From Citrobacter sp. Cu233 (GTDB taxonomy: Bacteria > Pseudomonadota > Gammaproteobacteria > Enterobacterales > Enterobacteriaceae): DNA of 64,000 bases. A program made the translations under genes and the position numbers. This document shows positions 37,364-47,290 of the stretch, in pieces; the stretch's first letter is position 1; each line of letters opens with the position of its first letter. The DNA is taken from NCBI RefSeq assembly GCF_030332225.1, contig NZ_JAOWIF010000040.1, positions 248,001-312,000 on the forward strand. Direction: 5' to 3'. The notes under the pieces were generated by a model. The model was not told the DNA's origin. It made no database searches and worked only from the letters and a program-made list of their open reading frames with translations.

Positions 37364-39119
37364 GACGCCCTCCTTCCTGTGTTTGCTTAAATTGTAATGT
37401 CACCACTACGCCGGCCAGACCGTCAGGCGCGGGGTGATTTTTGATACTAATATCGCCATTTGCATAGCGAACCAGTCGCTGACAAATGGCCAGCCCGAGT
37501 CCCATCCCTTCCTTGCGGGTGGTCATAAAGGGCTGGAATGCCTGATATAACTGCGCATCGTCGATCCCTCCGGCGTTATCCTGCACCAGAATGCGCACAC
37601 CATGCTCCTCACTGCACGCTGAGAACCACACCGTTTTTGCCCCCGCCTGGGCCGCGTTTAATACCAGATTAGCCAGAACCTGCTCCAGCAAAACGGTCGG
37701 CAGTGTCACCGTGAGCGAATTGTCGACCTGCGTTTGTAACGCTACCGTCGGGAATTGCTGTGCCATGCGTAATAACTGCCAGACATGATGGATCGCATCA
37801 TGAACGTTAATGGGCTCCCAGTCATCGGTCATCACCGGATTTCCCTGAGCCTGACTGACCCACTGACGTAAATTGCGTAGCGTATCGGCGCCCCGCTGTG
37901 CCTGCACGTCAATCTGTTCAAGGGCGGGTAACAACGGATGCTGCTGATCCTGGCCACGCAGACGAATCAGGCAGCCCTGTGCATAGTGACGGATAGCCGA
38001 AAGCGGCTGGTTGAGTTCATGAGCGAATCCGGATGTCATCTCTCCCAGCACACTCATTTGACGCGCGGTTTCCAGCGCCTGTTCCTGTTTGCGCAACAGC
38101 ACATTATTACGCTCAAGCAGTCTTCCGCGTCGGCGGACCAACAGCATGACCCAGATGTAATTGAGCGTCAGCAACAACAGGACGATACCCGCCGCCCCCA
38201 TGGCCAGACGATGTTGAATAAACCAGCTTTTAACATCCAGCCAGAGTTGGCGCTGCTGTGGGTGCTGGCGGACATCGCGCAGCAAGGCTTCTACTTCGCG
38301 GGTCGAAGCCGGCGCGCCCCAACGAAAGACGGCGTTTTGTGGCGCGTTAAACAGTACCCGCGTCACGCGATCGGCCAGTTCATCACTGACCGCGGGCAAT
38401 GCAGCAAACGACCAGTCAGGATAGAGCGGCGTGCTGGTTACGCAAGGAATTGACGTTGGATAGGTAATCACGGCCCTAAAGTCCGCTTTGCGGATTAGTC
38501 CTTCTTCGTCCATTTTTTCCAGCAGACACACGGGCACAATCACCGCCTGAACCGCTTTTTCGCGTAATAAATACAGCAAGGCATCGGCAGGAAAGCCGGT
38601 AAACGTCAGACGTAAATCATGCTCAGGGCGCAAACCAGTATCGCTGAGTGCTTTGTATCCCAGCAAATAACCGCCAAATGCCTGGGCATCAATGGCACCT
38701 ACCGTTTTACCAATCAGATCGTGTGCATTCGCAATCCCACTGTCGCGTCTGACGAGGACAGCACTGCCAATCACGTTGCTGGTTGCCTTTCCGCCACGAG
38801 TGGAGCGTAATGATGCCAGCCAGCGCAGCGCGGCATGGCTGTTTAGCTGCACGAATTGTGCAGGGTTGGTGACCACAAACTGGACTGTTCCACGGTTAAC
38901 CGCCTCCTGCATCTGCTGAAGATCCAGCGGTTGAATATGAAACTGTTCACCCGGGATTTGCTGATTTAACAGGGTTTCCAGCGGTTGCCAGTGGGTACGT
39001 GTAGAGACCTCTCCACGCATCGCCAAAACACCCACATTCCACGAACCTGCCCATGCCACGGTGTTTAGCATCCACACGGAGGCCAATACCGTCAGACATC
39101 GAACGACGTTACATCCCAC
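37338..39119 (-). CDS. ttrS: TtrS, tetrathionate sensor histidine kinase, 593 aa
   Basis: N-terminal signal/anchor, a PhnD-like periplasmic binding domain (about 25-300; WNVGVLAMRGEVSTRTHWQPLE), a transmembrane helix (MGAAGIVLLLLTLNYIWVMLLV, about 303-325), a short coil and the histidine kinase core: H-box SGFAHELNQPLSAIRHYAQG, N-box LANLVLNAAQAG, G-boxes DNAGGIDDA and GMGLGLAI. It senses tetrathionate outside the membrane and phosphorylates TtrR. Divergent from ttrBCA. Confidence 0.95.
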   Translation of the reverse strand: MGCNVVRCLTVLASVWMLNTVAWAGSWNVGVLAMRGEVSTRTHWQPLETLLNQQIPGEQFHIQPLDLQQMQEAVNRGTVQFVVTNPAQFVQLNSHAALRWLASLRSTRGGKATSNVIGSAVLVRRDSGIANAHDLIGKTVGAIDAQAFGGYLLGYKALSDTGLRPEHDLRLTFTGFPADALLYLLREKAVQAVIVPVCLLEKMDEEGLIRKADFRAVITYPTSIPCVTSTPLYPDWSFAALPAVSDELADRVTRVLFNAPQNAVFRWGAPASTREVEALLRDVRQHPQQRQLWLDVKSWFIQHRLAMGAAGIVLLLLTLNYIWVMLLVRRRGRLLERNNVLLRKQEQALETARQMSVLGEMTSGFAHELNQPLSAIRHYAQGCLIRLRGQDQQHPLLPALEQIDVQAQRGADTLRNLRQWVSQAQGNPVMTDDWEPINVHDAIHHVWQLLRMAQQFPTVALQTQVDNSLTVTLPTVLLEQVLANLVLNAAQAGAKTVWFSACSEEHGVRILVQDNAGGIDDAQLYQAFQPFMTTRKEGMGLGLAICQRLVRYANGDISIKNHPAPDGLAGVVVTLQFKQTQEGGRRGNNSSVG

Positions 39120-39141
39120 TGAATTATCCCTGTCAATGATG

Positions 39142-39155
39142 TTGTTTTAGATCAA
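39142..39155 (+). promoter_or_regulatory. FNR-type site of the ttrBCA promoter
   Basis: TTGTTTTAGATCAA matches the FNR consensus TTGATnnnnATCAA except at one or two bases of the left half. It lies about 150 bases before ttrB, between the divergent ttrS and ttrB starts, as expected since ttr needs FNR in Salmonella. The TtrR site itself I could not identify. Confidence 0.6.
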
Positions 39156-39298
39156 CAACAAGCCGGGTATGTGGTTAACCACAATAGAGCTACCCCCGCC
39201 ACGATTTTTACACTGTAAATCATTGAGATTCTTTATTCATCACACGCAAATCAACGGCGTGACCAATGTTTCGTTGTTGCATCGTGACGGGAGAAAAT

Positions 39299-40033
39299 AT
39301 GGACAGCAGTAAACGGCAGTTTCTCCAGCAACTTGGCGTCCTGACCGCTGGCGCATCACTGGTTCCCCTGGCACAGGCCCAGTTTCCTTTTTCGCCTGAA
39401 CGGCATGAAGGATCGCCCCAGCACCGCTATGGCATGCTGGTCGATCTGCGTCGGTGTATCGGCTGCCAGGCCTGCACCGTGAGTTGCGCGATTGAAAACC
39501 AGACGCCGCAAGGTGAGTTTCGTACCAACGTTAATCAGTATCAGGTGCAACTTGAAGGCCAGCAAAGCGTCACCAACGTCCTGCTGCCGCGCCTGTGCAA
39601 CCATTGTGATAACCCCCCTTGCGTGCCGGTGTGTCCGGTGCAGGCCACCTTTCAGCGCGAAGATGGCATTGTGGTTGTCGACAACACACGCTGTGTTGGC
39701 TGCGCCTACTGTGTGCAGGCCTGCCCATACGATGCACGGTTTATCAACCATGAAACGCAAACCGCCGATAAATGCACTTTTTGCGTTCATCGACTGGAAG
39801 CGGGCCTGCTCCCGGCCTGCGTCGAGTCGTGCGTTGGTGGCGCGCGCATCATCGGTGATATCAAAGATCCACACAGCCGGATTTCTCAAATGCTGCATCA
39901 ACATCATGACGCCATCAAGGTCCTGAAACCCGAAAATGGCACCTCACCGCACGTGTTCTATCTGGGCCTGGATGAGGCCTTTGTAACACCATTAATTGGG
40001 CGTGCCCAGCCCGCGCTTTGGCAGGAGGTTTAA
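39299..40033 (+). CDS. ttrB: TtrB, tetrathionate reductase iron-sulfur subunit
   Basis: Four-cluster ferredoxin (CIGCQACTVSC, CDNPPCVPVCPVQ, CVGCAYCVQACPYD, CTFCVHRLEAGLLPACVESC). The N-terminus SSKRQFLQQLG is a Tat signal with the well-known Lys-Arg in place of Arg-Arg. I use ATG 39299 (GGGAGAAAAT upstream); the frame from 39266 is not needed. Passes electrons from TtrC to TtrA. Confidence 0.96.
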   Translation: MDSSKRQFLQQLGVLTAGASLVPLAQAQFPFSPERHEGSPQHRYGMLVDLRRCIGCQACTVSCAIENQTPQGEFRTNVNQYQVQLEGQQSVTNVLLPRLCNHCDNPPCVPVCPVQATFQREDGIVVVDNTRCVGCAYCVQACPYDARFINHETQTADKCTFCVHRLEAGLLPACVESCVGGARIIGDIKDPHSRISQMLHQHHDAIKVLKPENGTSPHVFYLGLDEAFVTPLIGRAQPALWQEV

Positions 40034-41059
40034 ATGAACCCTACCCTGATTATCGAAGAGGTTCTGACGCATCCACAGGACGTAAGCTGGTTACCCTGGG
40101 CGGTGCAATATTTCTTTTTTATCGGCATTGCCGCCTGCGCCGCACTGTTTGCCTGCGTGCTCCACTGGCGCAAAAAGGAGAGGCCGGAGTTAGAAAACCT
40201 CACGCTGCTGGTCGCCCTGACCTGCGCGATTACCGCACCGTTGGCACTGACGGCTGATTTACACCAGACGGCACGCGTCTGGCATTTCTATGCCTGGCCG
40301 ACACCGTGGTCATGGATGCCGTGGGGGGCGCTATTTTTACCGCTGTTCACCGGGTTTTTAGGGTTATGGTTTATCGCACAGCAGGTTAAGCGATTAACCG
40401 CGAAAAGTTACAGCGTCACAAAATGGTTAGCCGTGGGAAGTGCGCTGTCGGCCATTGGACTGTTGGTCTATACCGGTCGCGAGGTCTCTATTGTCGAGGC
40501 GCGTCCGATCTGGTTCAGCTACGCCTTCCCGGTAGCGATGTTCCTCAGTGCCCTGCAAACGTTCCTTGCCCTGCTTATCGCCACGGTGAAAAACGCAGGG
40601 ACAACATTACCGCGCAAACTGGCATGGGGACAGATAGTCACGCTGTGCGCACTGGCTATCGTAGTGGTGATGTGGGCAAGTGGCGACACGCTATCGGGGT
40701 CAGCGATTCGCCAGTGGCTGGATGTAGCGACTTCTGCGCGGCATTACGCCATCGGTTGGATTGCACTTTGGGTTACCTCACTGGGCCTTTGCGCCCTGGT
40801 GTTACGCCATCCGTTATCACTGCCATTACGTATTTTGCTGGCAATAAGTGCAATGGCATTGTGCTGGCTGATGCGCTGGACATTACTCATTCAGGTACAG
40901 ACCGTGCCGAAATATAACGCCCAGTTTAACCCCTATACCCTGCCCGGTGGCACTGATGGCTGGCTGGCTATTCTTGGCACTTTTGGCCTGTGGGTCGCAC
41001 TGATCATTATGGTTCGTGAAGCCCTGAACGCGATCGCAAGGAGAATGCAACATGGCTAA
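40034..41059 (+). CDS. ttrC: TtrC, tetrathionate reductase membrane subunit
   Basis: NrfD/PsrC-type integral membrane quinol oxidase, 341 aa, about nine helices. The blocks ITAPLALTADLHQTARVWHFYAWPTPWSWMPWGALFLPLF and the late RWTLLIQVQTVPKYNAQFNPY segment carry family polar residues for quinol binding. It follows ttrB with no gap and overlaps ttrA by eight bases. Confidence 0.96.
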   Translation: MNPTLIIEEVLTHPQDVSWLPWAVQYFFFIGIAACAALFACVLHWRKKERPELENLTLLVALTCAITAPLALTADLHQTARVWHFYAWPTPWSWMPWGALFLPLFTGFLGLWFIAQQVKRLTAKSYSVTKWLAVGSALSAIGLLVYTGREVSIVEARPIWFSYAFPVAMFLSALQTFLALLIATVKNAGTTLPRKLAWGQIVTLCALAIVVVMWASGDTLSGSAIRQWLDVATSARHYAIGWIALWVTSLGLCALVLRHPLSLPLRILLAISAMALCWLMRWTLLIQVQTVPKYNAQFNPYTLPGGTDGWLAILGTFGLWVALIIMVREALNAIARRMQHG

Positions 41060-44000
41060 TTTAACTCGTCGTCAGTGGCTTAAAGTCGGTCTTGCCGTCG
41101 GTGGCATGGTAACTTTTGGTCTGAGTTATCGGGATGTGGCAAAGCGTGCGATTGATGGTTTACTTGACGGAACCTCGGGCAAAATTACCCGCGACCGTAT
41201 CTTTGGTAACGCCCTTATCCCCGAAGCACATGCCCAACCGCGCTGGCAGCAGAACCCACAGCAGGTGATCTCCATGACGCAGTGTTTCGGCTGCTGGACG
41301 CAATGTGGCGTGCGTGTCCGTGTTGATAACGAACAAGGCAAAGTGTTGCGTATTGCGGGCAACCCGTACCATCCGCTATCTCACGAACACCACATTGACT
41401 CCTCGGTTCCCTTTGCCACCGCGATGGAACAACTGGCGGGTGAAACCGGCCTCGATGCCCGCTCCACCGCCTGTGCTCGCGGTGCAACGTTACTTGAGGG
41501 CCTGTACAGCCCACTGCGTATTCTGGATCCAATGAAACGCGTGGGTAAACGTGGGGAAGGCAAATGGCAGCGCATCAGCTTTGAGCAACTGATCAAAGAA
41601 GTGGTGGAAGGTGGCGATCTGTTTGGCGAAGGCCACGTTGACGGTCTGCGAGCGATCCACGATCCCGATACGCCGATTGATGCCCGACACCCCGGTTTCG
41701 GCCCAAAATCCAATCAGCTACTGGTCACCAATACCAGTGATGAAGGACGCGATACATTTTTGCGTCGCTTTGCCCTGAACAGTTTCGGCAGCAAAAACTT
41801 TGGTGCACATGGGGCGTACTGTGGTCTGGCTTATCGCGCCGGATCTGGCGCGTTGATGGGCGATCTGGATAAAAATACCCACGTAAAACCCGACTGGGAT
41901 AATGTCGAATTTGCGTTGTTTATGGGGACGTCTCCAGCACAATCCGGCAACCCGTTTAAGCGCCAGGCTCGCCAGCTCGCCAGTGCCCGTTTACGTGATG
42001 ACTTCCGCTATGTTGTGGTCGCACCAGCCCTACCGCTAACGACTGTGCTTGCCGACGATCGTGGGCACTGGCAGCCCGTACGCCCAGGGACGGACTCCGC
42101 ACTGGCAATGGGGATGATCCGCTGGATAATCGAAAAGCAGCGCTATAACGCTGATTACCTGGCTATTCCTGACGTACAGGCCATGAAGCAGGCCGGGGAA
42201 AAAAGCTGGACCAACGCCACCCATCTGGTCATTACCGATGAAATTCCAACGCTCGCCGGTCAGCATTTAACGCTGGCGCATTTACGCGCAGACGGCGCCG
42301 ACGAACCAACAGTCATTAACGAAGCCGGCGAGATCGTCGCCGCCAGCAGTTGCCAACGTGCCCAGCTGTTCATCTCCCGTGAAGTCACGCTGGCCGGGGG
42401 GCAAACCGTCACGGTAAAAAGTGGCTTCCAGTGTCTGAAAGCGTCCGCTGAGAAACTGTCAATGGCGCAATACAGCCAGCAGTGTGGCGTTTCTGAGGCA
42501 GACATTGGCGCGCTGGCCGATGCGTTCACTCGTCACGGACGGAAAGCGGCAGTGATCACCCACGGCGGGATGATGGCAGGTAACGGTTTTTATAATGCCT
42601 GGTCGGTGATGATGCTCAATGCGTTGATCGGGAACCTGAGCCTCGAAGGCGGCGTGTTCGTCGGCGGCGGTAAGTTCAACGGTGCAACTGACGGCCCGCG
42701 CTACAATATGGACAGCTTTGCCGGGAAGGTGAAACCTAAAGGTCTGAGCATCGCCCGCAGCAAGACAGCCTATGAGTCTTCCGAAGAATACCGCAACAAA
42801 GTCGCCGCCGGGCAATCGCCCTTCCCGGCCAAAGCCCCCTGGTATCCGTTTGTCGCAGGCCAGCTTACCGAATTACTGGTCTCAGCACTGGAAGGTTATC
42901 CGTATCCGCTAAAGGCCTGGATCTCCAACATGACCAACCCGTTTTATGGGATTGCGGGCTTACGCGGTGTGGCAGAAGAAAAGCTAAAAGACCCTGCGCG
43001 TTTGCCGCTGTTTATCGCTATTGATGCGTTCATGAACGAGACAACCGCGCTTGCGGATTACATTGTACCGGACACGCATAACTTTGAAAGCTGGGGATTC
43101 AGCGCCCCATGGGCCGGTGTCGCCAGTAAAGCCACCACCGCCCGCTGGCCTGTGGTCAGGCCTGCTACCCGTCAGACCGCTGACGGTCAACCCGTCTCGA
43201 TGGAGGCTTTCTGCATCGCGGTGGCAAAACGCATTGGCCTCCCCGGTTTTGGTGACAATGCCATTACCGACCCGCAGGGCAACCCGTATCCGCTTAACCG
43301 CGCCGAAGATTATTATCTGCGACTTGCCGCCAACATTGCCTTTATGGGCAAAGCGCCGGTTGCAGAGGCACGGGAAGATGATATCGCACTGACCGGGGTG
43401 CAACGAATCTTGCCGGTAATGACCCAAACGTTAAAAGCCGATGAGGTGAGTCGCGTGGCGTTTATCTATTCGCGCGGTGGCCGTTTTGCACCAGACAACA
43501 GTGGTCGGGTCGATAACCGCGTCGGCAATGCGTGGGAAAAACCGTTGCAAATATGGAATGCGGATGTCGCTGCACACCGTCATGCGATTACCGGCGAACG
43601 CTACAGCGGCTGTCCGGCCTGGTATCCTTCGCGGCTTTCTGACGGGCGTTCAGTAGAGGAACTATTCCCTGAGCAGGAATGGCCGCTGAAGTTGATTTCA
43701 TTTAAATCGAATACCATGTCCAGCGCGTCGGCCGTGATCCCTCGGCTGCATCATCTTAAGCCGGTCAATCTGGTGGCGCTTAACCCACAGGACGGCAAGC
43801 GCTATGGTTTATCTCACGGTGATACCGTTCGCATCACCACGCCGGGTGGGCAGGTTGAAGCGCAAATCAGCTTACTGCATGGCGTGATGCCAGGGGTAAT
43901 CGCGATTGAGCATGGCTATGGACATAAGGAGATGGGCGCTGCGCAGCATACGCTAGACGGTGAGCCGATGCCGTTTGATAAAAAGATAAAGTCGGGAATC

Positions 44001-44117
44001 AATATCAACGATCTGGGTTTTGCGGATCCGACACGAAAGGTTGCCAACACCTGGCTGGATTGGGTTTCAGGAGCCGCCGTGCGTCAGGGATTGCCAGCGA
44101 GGCTTGAACGAGTGTAA
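41052..44117 (+). CDS. ttrA: TtrA, tetrathionate reductase catalytic subunit, 1021 aa
   Basis: Molybdenum bis-MGD oxidoreductase that reduces tetrathionate to thiosulfate in the periplasm. Tat motif LTRRQWLKVGLAVGG, then the [4Fe-4S] site region (QCFGCWTQCGVRV) and the molybdopterin domains (FGPKSNQLLVTNTSDEGRD; GVFVGGGKFNG), ending with the beta-barrel C-terminal domain with GDTVRITTPGGQVEAQI. Third gene of the operon. Confidence 0.97.
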   Translation: MANLTRRQWLKVGLAVGGMVTFGLSYRDVAKRAIDGLLDGTSGKITRDRIFGNALIPEAHAQPRWQQNPQQVISMTQCFGCWTQCGVRVRVDNEQGKVLRIAGNPYHPLSHEHHIDSSVPFATAMEQLAGETGLDARSTACARGATLLEGLYSPLRILDPMKRVGKRGEGKWQRISFEQLIKEVVEGGDLFGEGHVDGLRAIHDPDTPIDARHPGFGPKSNQLLVTNTSDEGRDTFLRRFALNSFGSKNFGAHGAYCGLAYRAGSGALMGDLDKNTHVKPDWDNVEFALFMGTSPAQSGNPFKRQARQLASARLRDDFRYVVVAPALPLTTVLADDRGHWQPVRPGTDSALAMGMIRWIIEKQRYNADYLAIPDVQAMKQAGEKSWTNATHLVITDEIPTLAGQHLTLAHLRADGADEPTVINEAGEIVAASSCQRAQLFISREVTLAGGQTVTVKSGFQCLKASAEKLSMAQYSQQCGVSEADIGALADAFTRHGRKAAVITHGGMMAGNGFYNAWSVMMLNALIGNLSLEGGVFVGGGKFNGATDGPRYNMDSFAGKVKPKGLSIARSKTAYESSEEYRNKVAAGQSPFPAKAPWYPFVAGQLTELLVSALEGYPYPLKAWISNMTNPFYGIAGLRGVAEEKLKDPARLPLFIAIDAFMNETTALADYIVPDTHNFESWGFSAPWAGVASKATTARWPVVRPATRQTADGQPVSMEAFCIAVAKRIGLPGFGDNAITDPQGNPYPLNRAEDYYLRLAANIAFMGKAPVAEAREDDIALTGVQRILPVMTQTLKADEVSRVAFIYSRGGRFAPDNSGRVDNRVGNAWEKPLQIWNADVAAHRHAITGERYSGCPAWYPSRLSDGRSVEELFPEQEWPLKLISFKSNTMSSASAVIPRLHHLKPVNLVALNPQDGKRYGLSHGDTVRITTPGGQVEAQISLLHGVMPGVIAIEHGYGHKEMGAAQHTLDGEPMPFDKKIKSGININDLGFADPTRKVANTWLDWVSGAAVRQGLPARLERV

Positions 44118-44122
44118 CGCGG

Positions 44123-44186
44123 GTGCCGGATGGCAACGCTAAGGCGTGTTACCCGGCCTACAGGACAACGTAGGCCGGGTAAGGCA
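44123..44186. repeat. REP/BIME element
   Basis: GTGCCGGATGGCAACGC...GCGTGTTACCCGGCCTACAG and the inverted copy GTAGGCCGGGTAAGGC, between the convergent ttrA and metQ-like genes. Confidence 0.85.
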
Positions 44187-44194
44187 AAAACGGA

Positions 44195-45007
44195 TCAGTT
44201 ATTAACCGGAATAACCGCGCCTTTATATTTGGTGCGGATCCAGTCCTGGATCTCTTTTGAGTGCAGCACATCAACCAGTGCCACGATATCCTTTTTCTTC
44301 TCATCACCGCGATGAACGGTAATGATATTGGCATACGGGTTGTTTTCACCGCTTTCTACGGCAATCGGATCTTTCACCGGATCCAGCCCGGCGTCGATTG
44401 CGTAGTTGGCGTTAATCACAACCGCATCCCCTTCTTCATTGTTATACATCTGCGGTAACAGCGCCGCTTCAACGTTAGGTAAGAACTTCAGCTTTTTCGG
44501 GTTCTCTACGATGTCGCTAATGCGCGCCGTCACTTTATCCACACCCGGCTTCAGCTTGATCACGCCCTCTTTTTCAAAAATCGACAGAATACGACCTTCT
44601 TCAGATACCGCATCACGCATGATCACCTTGCCACCTTCCGGCAAATCCTTTAGTGACTTCACCTTTTTCGAATAGATACCAATCGGCTCGATATGAATCG
44701 CCCCTGCGCTGACGAAATCGTAGGATTTGTCGCCAGCATGATCTTTAATCACGCTATTCAGGTACGGGATATGCTGAAAATAGTTTGCATCAATCTCACG
44801 ACCCGCCAGGGCGGTGTTCGGCAGAATGTAGTCCTGGAATGGTTTAATCTCCAGGTCTATCCCTTGCTTCGCCAGAATCGGCCTGGCCTGCTCAAGGATC
44901 TCCGCATGGGGTACGTTTGACGCGCCAACGGTCAGCGTATCAGCCCATGAAGCAAAGCTCAGGGCGCTTAAGGTTGCTGCTGCGAGTAATGTCAGTGATT
45001 TTTTCAT
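44195..45007 (-). CDS. metQ: MetQ-family binding protein, soluble (no lipobox), 270 aa
   Basis: NLPA/MetQ-family substrate-binding protein. Family features are clear (LTVGASNVPHAEILEQARPILAKQGIDLEIKPFQDYILPNTALAGREIDANYFQHIPYL; AAIHIEPIGIYS; VINANYAIDAGLDP). Unlike MetQ of E. coli, which is a lipoprotein, the signal peptide ends ...ALSFASWADTL with no cysteine at the cleavage point, so the protein should be free in the periplasm. It closes a metN-metI-metQ operon. Methionine is the likely ligand, but a paralogous substrate is possible. I use the symbol for family, not proven function. Confidence 0.87.
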   Translation of the reverse strand: MKKSLTLLAAATLSALSFASWADTLTVGASNVPHAEILEQARPILAKQGIDLEIKPFQDYILPNTALAGREIDANYFQHIPYLNSVIKDHAGDKSYDFVSAGAIHIEPIGIYSKKVKSLKDLPEGGKVIMRDAVSEEGRILSIFEKEGVIKLKPGVDKVTARISDIVENPKKLKFLPNVEAALLPQMYNNEEGDAVVINANYAIDAGLDPVKDPIAVESGENNPYANIITVHRGDEKKKDIVALVDVLHSKEIQDWIRTKYKGAVIPVNN

Positions 45008-45028
45008 GATGATGGTTTCCGTATTTTA

Positions 45029-45697
45029 TTAGCGTTTATCTAACAGAGAGGTGATCACATCGCCGCAAAGCTGAATGATGAAGACGATGAGCAGAATCGT
45101 TACCGTCGCCACCAGCGTGACGTCGCTGTGGTTGCGCTGGAATCCTTCCAGATAAGCCAGGTTCCCTAAACCACCGGCACCAATCACCCCTGCCATCGCG
45201 CTGTAGCTAACCAGTGCAATCAGCGTCACGGTGATCCCGGACACCAGAGCGGGTGAGGATTCCGGCAGTAAAACCCGAAAAACAAGCGTAGTCAGACGTG
45301 CGCCCATCGAGCGCGTCGCTTCAATAACGCCTTTATCTACTTCACGCAGGGCGATTTCGACCAGGCGTGCGTAAAAAGGTGCAGCCCCCACAATCAACGC
45401 GGGCAACGCGGCATTCGCACCGAGAATGGTGCCAACGATCGTTTTGGTAAAAGGTATTAGCAACACGATCAGAATGATGAACGGGATCGAGCGGAAAATA
45501 TTAACCACCAGCGAGATCGCGCTATACAAGGCGCGGTTCTGGAATAGTCCACCGCGAGCGGTCAGGAACAGCGCCAGCCCGAGTGCAATCCCAAGGACAA
45601 ACGTTGCTGCGCCAGAAAATGCCGTCATATAGAGCGTTTCCTGGGTCGCTGCCAGCAGTTGGTCCCACTTCAGGTGGGGAAACAGATCTTCAGGCAT
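45029..45697 (-). CDS. metI: MetI-type ABC permease, 222 aa
   Basis: Five-helix permease of the methionine/D-methionine type: PFILILVLLIPFTKTIVG..., the EAA loop ATRSMGARLTTLVFRVLLPESSPALVSGITVTLIALVSYSAMAGVIGAGGLGNLAYLEGFQ. Overlaps the ATPase gene by eight bases. Confidence 0.92.
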   Translation of the reverse strand: MPEDLFPHLKWDQLLAATQETLYMTAFSGAATFVLGIALGLALFLTARGGLFQNRALYSAISLVVNIFRSIPFIILIVLLIPFTKTIVGTILGANAALPALIVGAAPFYARLVEIALREVDKGVIEATRSMGARLTTLVFRVLLPESSPALVSGITVTLIALVSYSAMAGVIGAGGLGNLAYLEGFQRNHSDVTLVATVTILLIVFIIQLCGDVITSLLDKR

Positions 45698-46712
45698 GTT
45701 GAATCACCTCGCCTTCAATGTCGCTGTGGCGCAGGTCGGCCAGAATATTGTTAAGTTGTTCTTCGCTGGCCACGACATGCACCCATAGCTGACCGAACAC
45801 GCCATGCGCAGTTTGCGTCATCTTGCCGTGCAAAATGTTAAACGGCAGGCCATAACGCAGGGTTAATTCGCCAACAACCGGTCGGTGAGTGCGCTGCCCG
45901 GTAAAGGTTAACTTGATCACGACACCGCCCAGTTCGCTTGCCAATTGCGGATTAAACGCCTCCTCTTCGGTGTATTGGCTCACCTGCCGGACAAACTGTC
46001 GGGTAATCGGCTGCTGTGGATGGGTAAAGACAGTCAGTACATCGCCCTCTTCAACCACCTTGCCGTTTTCCATCACCGCGACGCGGTCGCAGATTTTGCG
46101 CACCACATGCATCTCGTGAGTGATCAACACAATGGTCAATTTGAAGCGACGGTTAATATCGAGCAGTAACTCCAGAATCTGATCGGTAGTTTGCGGATCA
46201 AGAGCTGACGTCGCCTCGTCACAGAGCAGTACATCAGGATTATTCGCCAGCGCGCGGGCAATCCCTACACGCTGCTTTTGGCCGCCGCTAAGCTGCGATG
46301 GATACGCATTTTCGCGACCGCTCAGACCGACAAGAGTAATCAGCTCAGCCACTCGCGCCTTAATCATCGCTTTCGGCGCACCAGCAATTTGCATAGAGAA
46401 AGCGATATTTTCACTGACGGTGCGTGACCACAGTAAATTAAAGTGCTGAAACACCATGCTGATTTTCAACCGTGCCTGCCGCAGCGATTCCCCACGTGCG
46501 GCAGAAATATCGTGGCCGTTAATGGTCACGCTGCCGGACGTGGGCTTCTCAAGACCATTCAGCAGACGAATCAAGGTGCTCTTCCCTGCACCACTGTAGC
46601 CAATGATCCCGTAAATCTGCCCCTGCTCAACCGTCAGGTTGACATCATCGACAGCGGTAATGGAAAGCCTGCCTGGCGTAAACACTTTCGAAATATTTTT
46701 CAGGACAATCAT
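45690..46712 (-). CDS. metN: MetN-type ABC ATPase with NIL domain, 340 aa
   Basis: Walker A GYSGAGKST, signature LSGGQKQR, Walker B LLCDEATSALDPQ and switch THEMHVV, followed by a C-terminal NIL/ACT domain (about 265-340, VIKLTFTGQRTHRPVVGEL) that in E. coli MetN binds methionine and inhibits transport. So feedback control by cytoplasmic methionine is probable. First gene of the operon. Confidence 0.94.
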   Translation of the reverse strand: MIVLKNISKVFTPGRLSITAVDDVNLTVEQGQIYGIIGYSGAGKSTLIRLLNGLEKPTSGSVTINGHDISAARGESLRQARLKISMVFQHFNLLWSRTVSENIAFSMQIAGAPKAMIKARVAELITLVGLSGRENAYPSQLSGGQKQRVGIARALANNPDVLLCDEATSALDPQTTDQILELLLDINRRFKLTIVLITHEMHVVRKICDRVAVMENGKVVEEGDVLTVFTHPQQPITRQFVRQVSQYTEEEAFNPQLASELGGVVIKLTFTGQRTHRPVVGELTLRYGLPFNILHGKMTQTAHGVFGQLWVHVVASEEQLNNILADLRHSDIEGEVIQHA

Positions 46713-46770
46713 GTCGTTTGGGTATCAGCTGCTGCTTCGTTGTTATTCTGCTAGTGCTTTTGGCTGTTTA

Positions 46771-46794
46771 GCAGTATGGATGTCCAAATGAGTG
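46771..46794 (-). promoter_or_regulatory. Possible tandem MetJ boxes before metN
   Basis: Three adjacent 8-mers, AGCAGTAT, GGATGTCC and AAATGAGT, each resemble the MetJ box AGACGTCT at 4-5 of 8 positions, in the tandem arrangement MetJ uses, 59 bases before metN. Suggestive only. Confidence 0.4.
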
Positions 46795-47290
46795 TAATCA
46801 GCGAGATGATGTTTTAAAATGAATTAAAACGAATTTGATATAACTTTTAGAAATATGAAGACATTCGAGCCGGGATGACCGAATAACATTCAACTGAGAG
46901 GACCAATGCAGGTTGTTGCGCAACAAACCTCGACGGTGGACAACCTCTTTATCCATACCGATGAACAAATTAGTGAATATTTCCTGTGAAACTGCACAGA
47001 ACTCTTTTGAAACGCTGTTTCCATTTTCCTTTTTGATAATTTTCAGCGTATAATGCGCGCCAATTGTCTCTTGAATGGTTTCAGCACATTGACCTGTAAA
47101 ACTCAACGACTACAAAACTCACCATCCCGTTGGGCTGAAACGCAAGCACACATTCCTCTGCACGCTTTATCGATGTCACCTATTCTTAGAGCGAGGCATC
47201 ACAACTTTCGTAACTCCGGTTTAGCTTTCCATCCGTGCGCGATGGAAGCCAGATTTCCATATCCTTCTCAACTTAAAGACTAAGACTGTC
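46795..47290. promoter_or_regulatory. pykF promoter region with Cra site
   Basis: TATAAT at 47049-47054 is the likely -10. GCTGAAACCATTCA on the minus strand (47072-47085) is the Cra (FruR) operator just downstream of the start point, as in E. coli where Cra represses pykF. A long 5' leader of about 230 bases follows. The left part (46795-47020) is AT-rich without a convincing gene; the ORF readings there lack ribosome sites. Confidence 0.75.
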
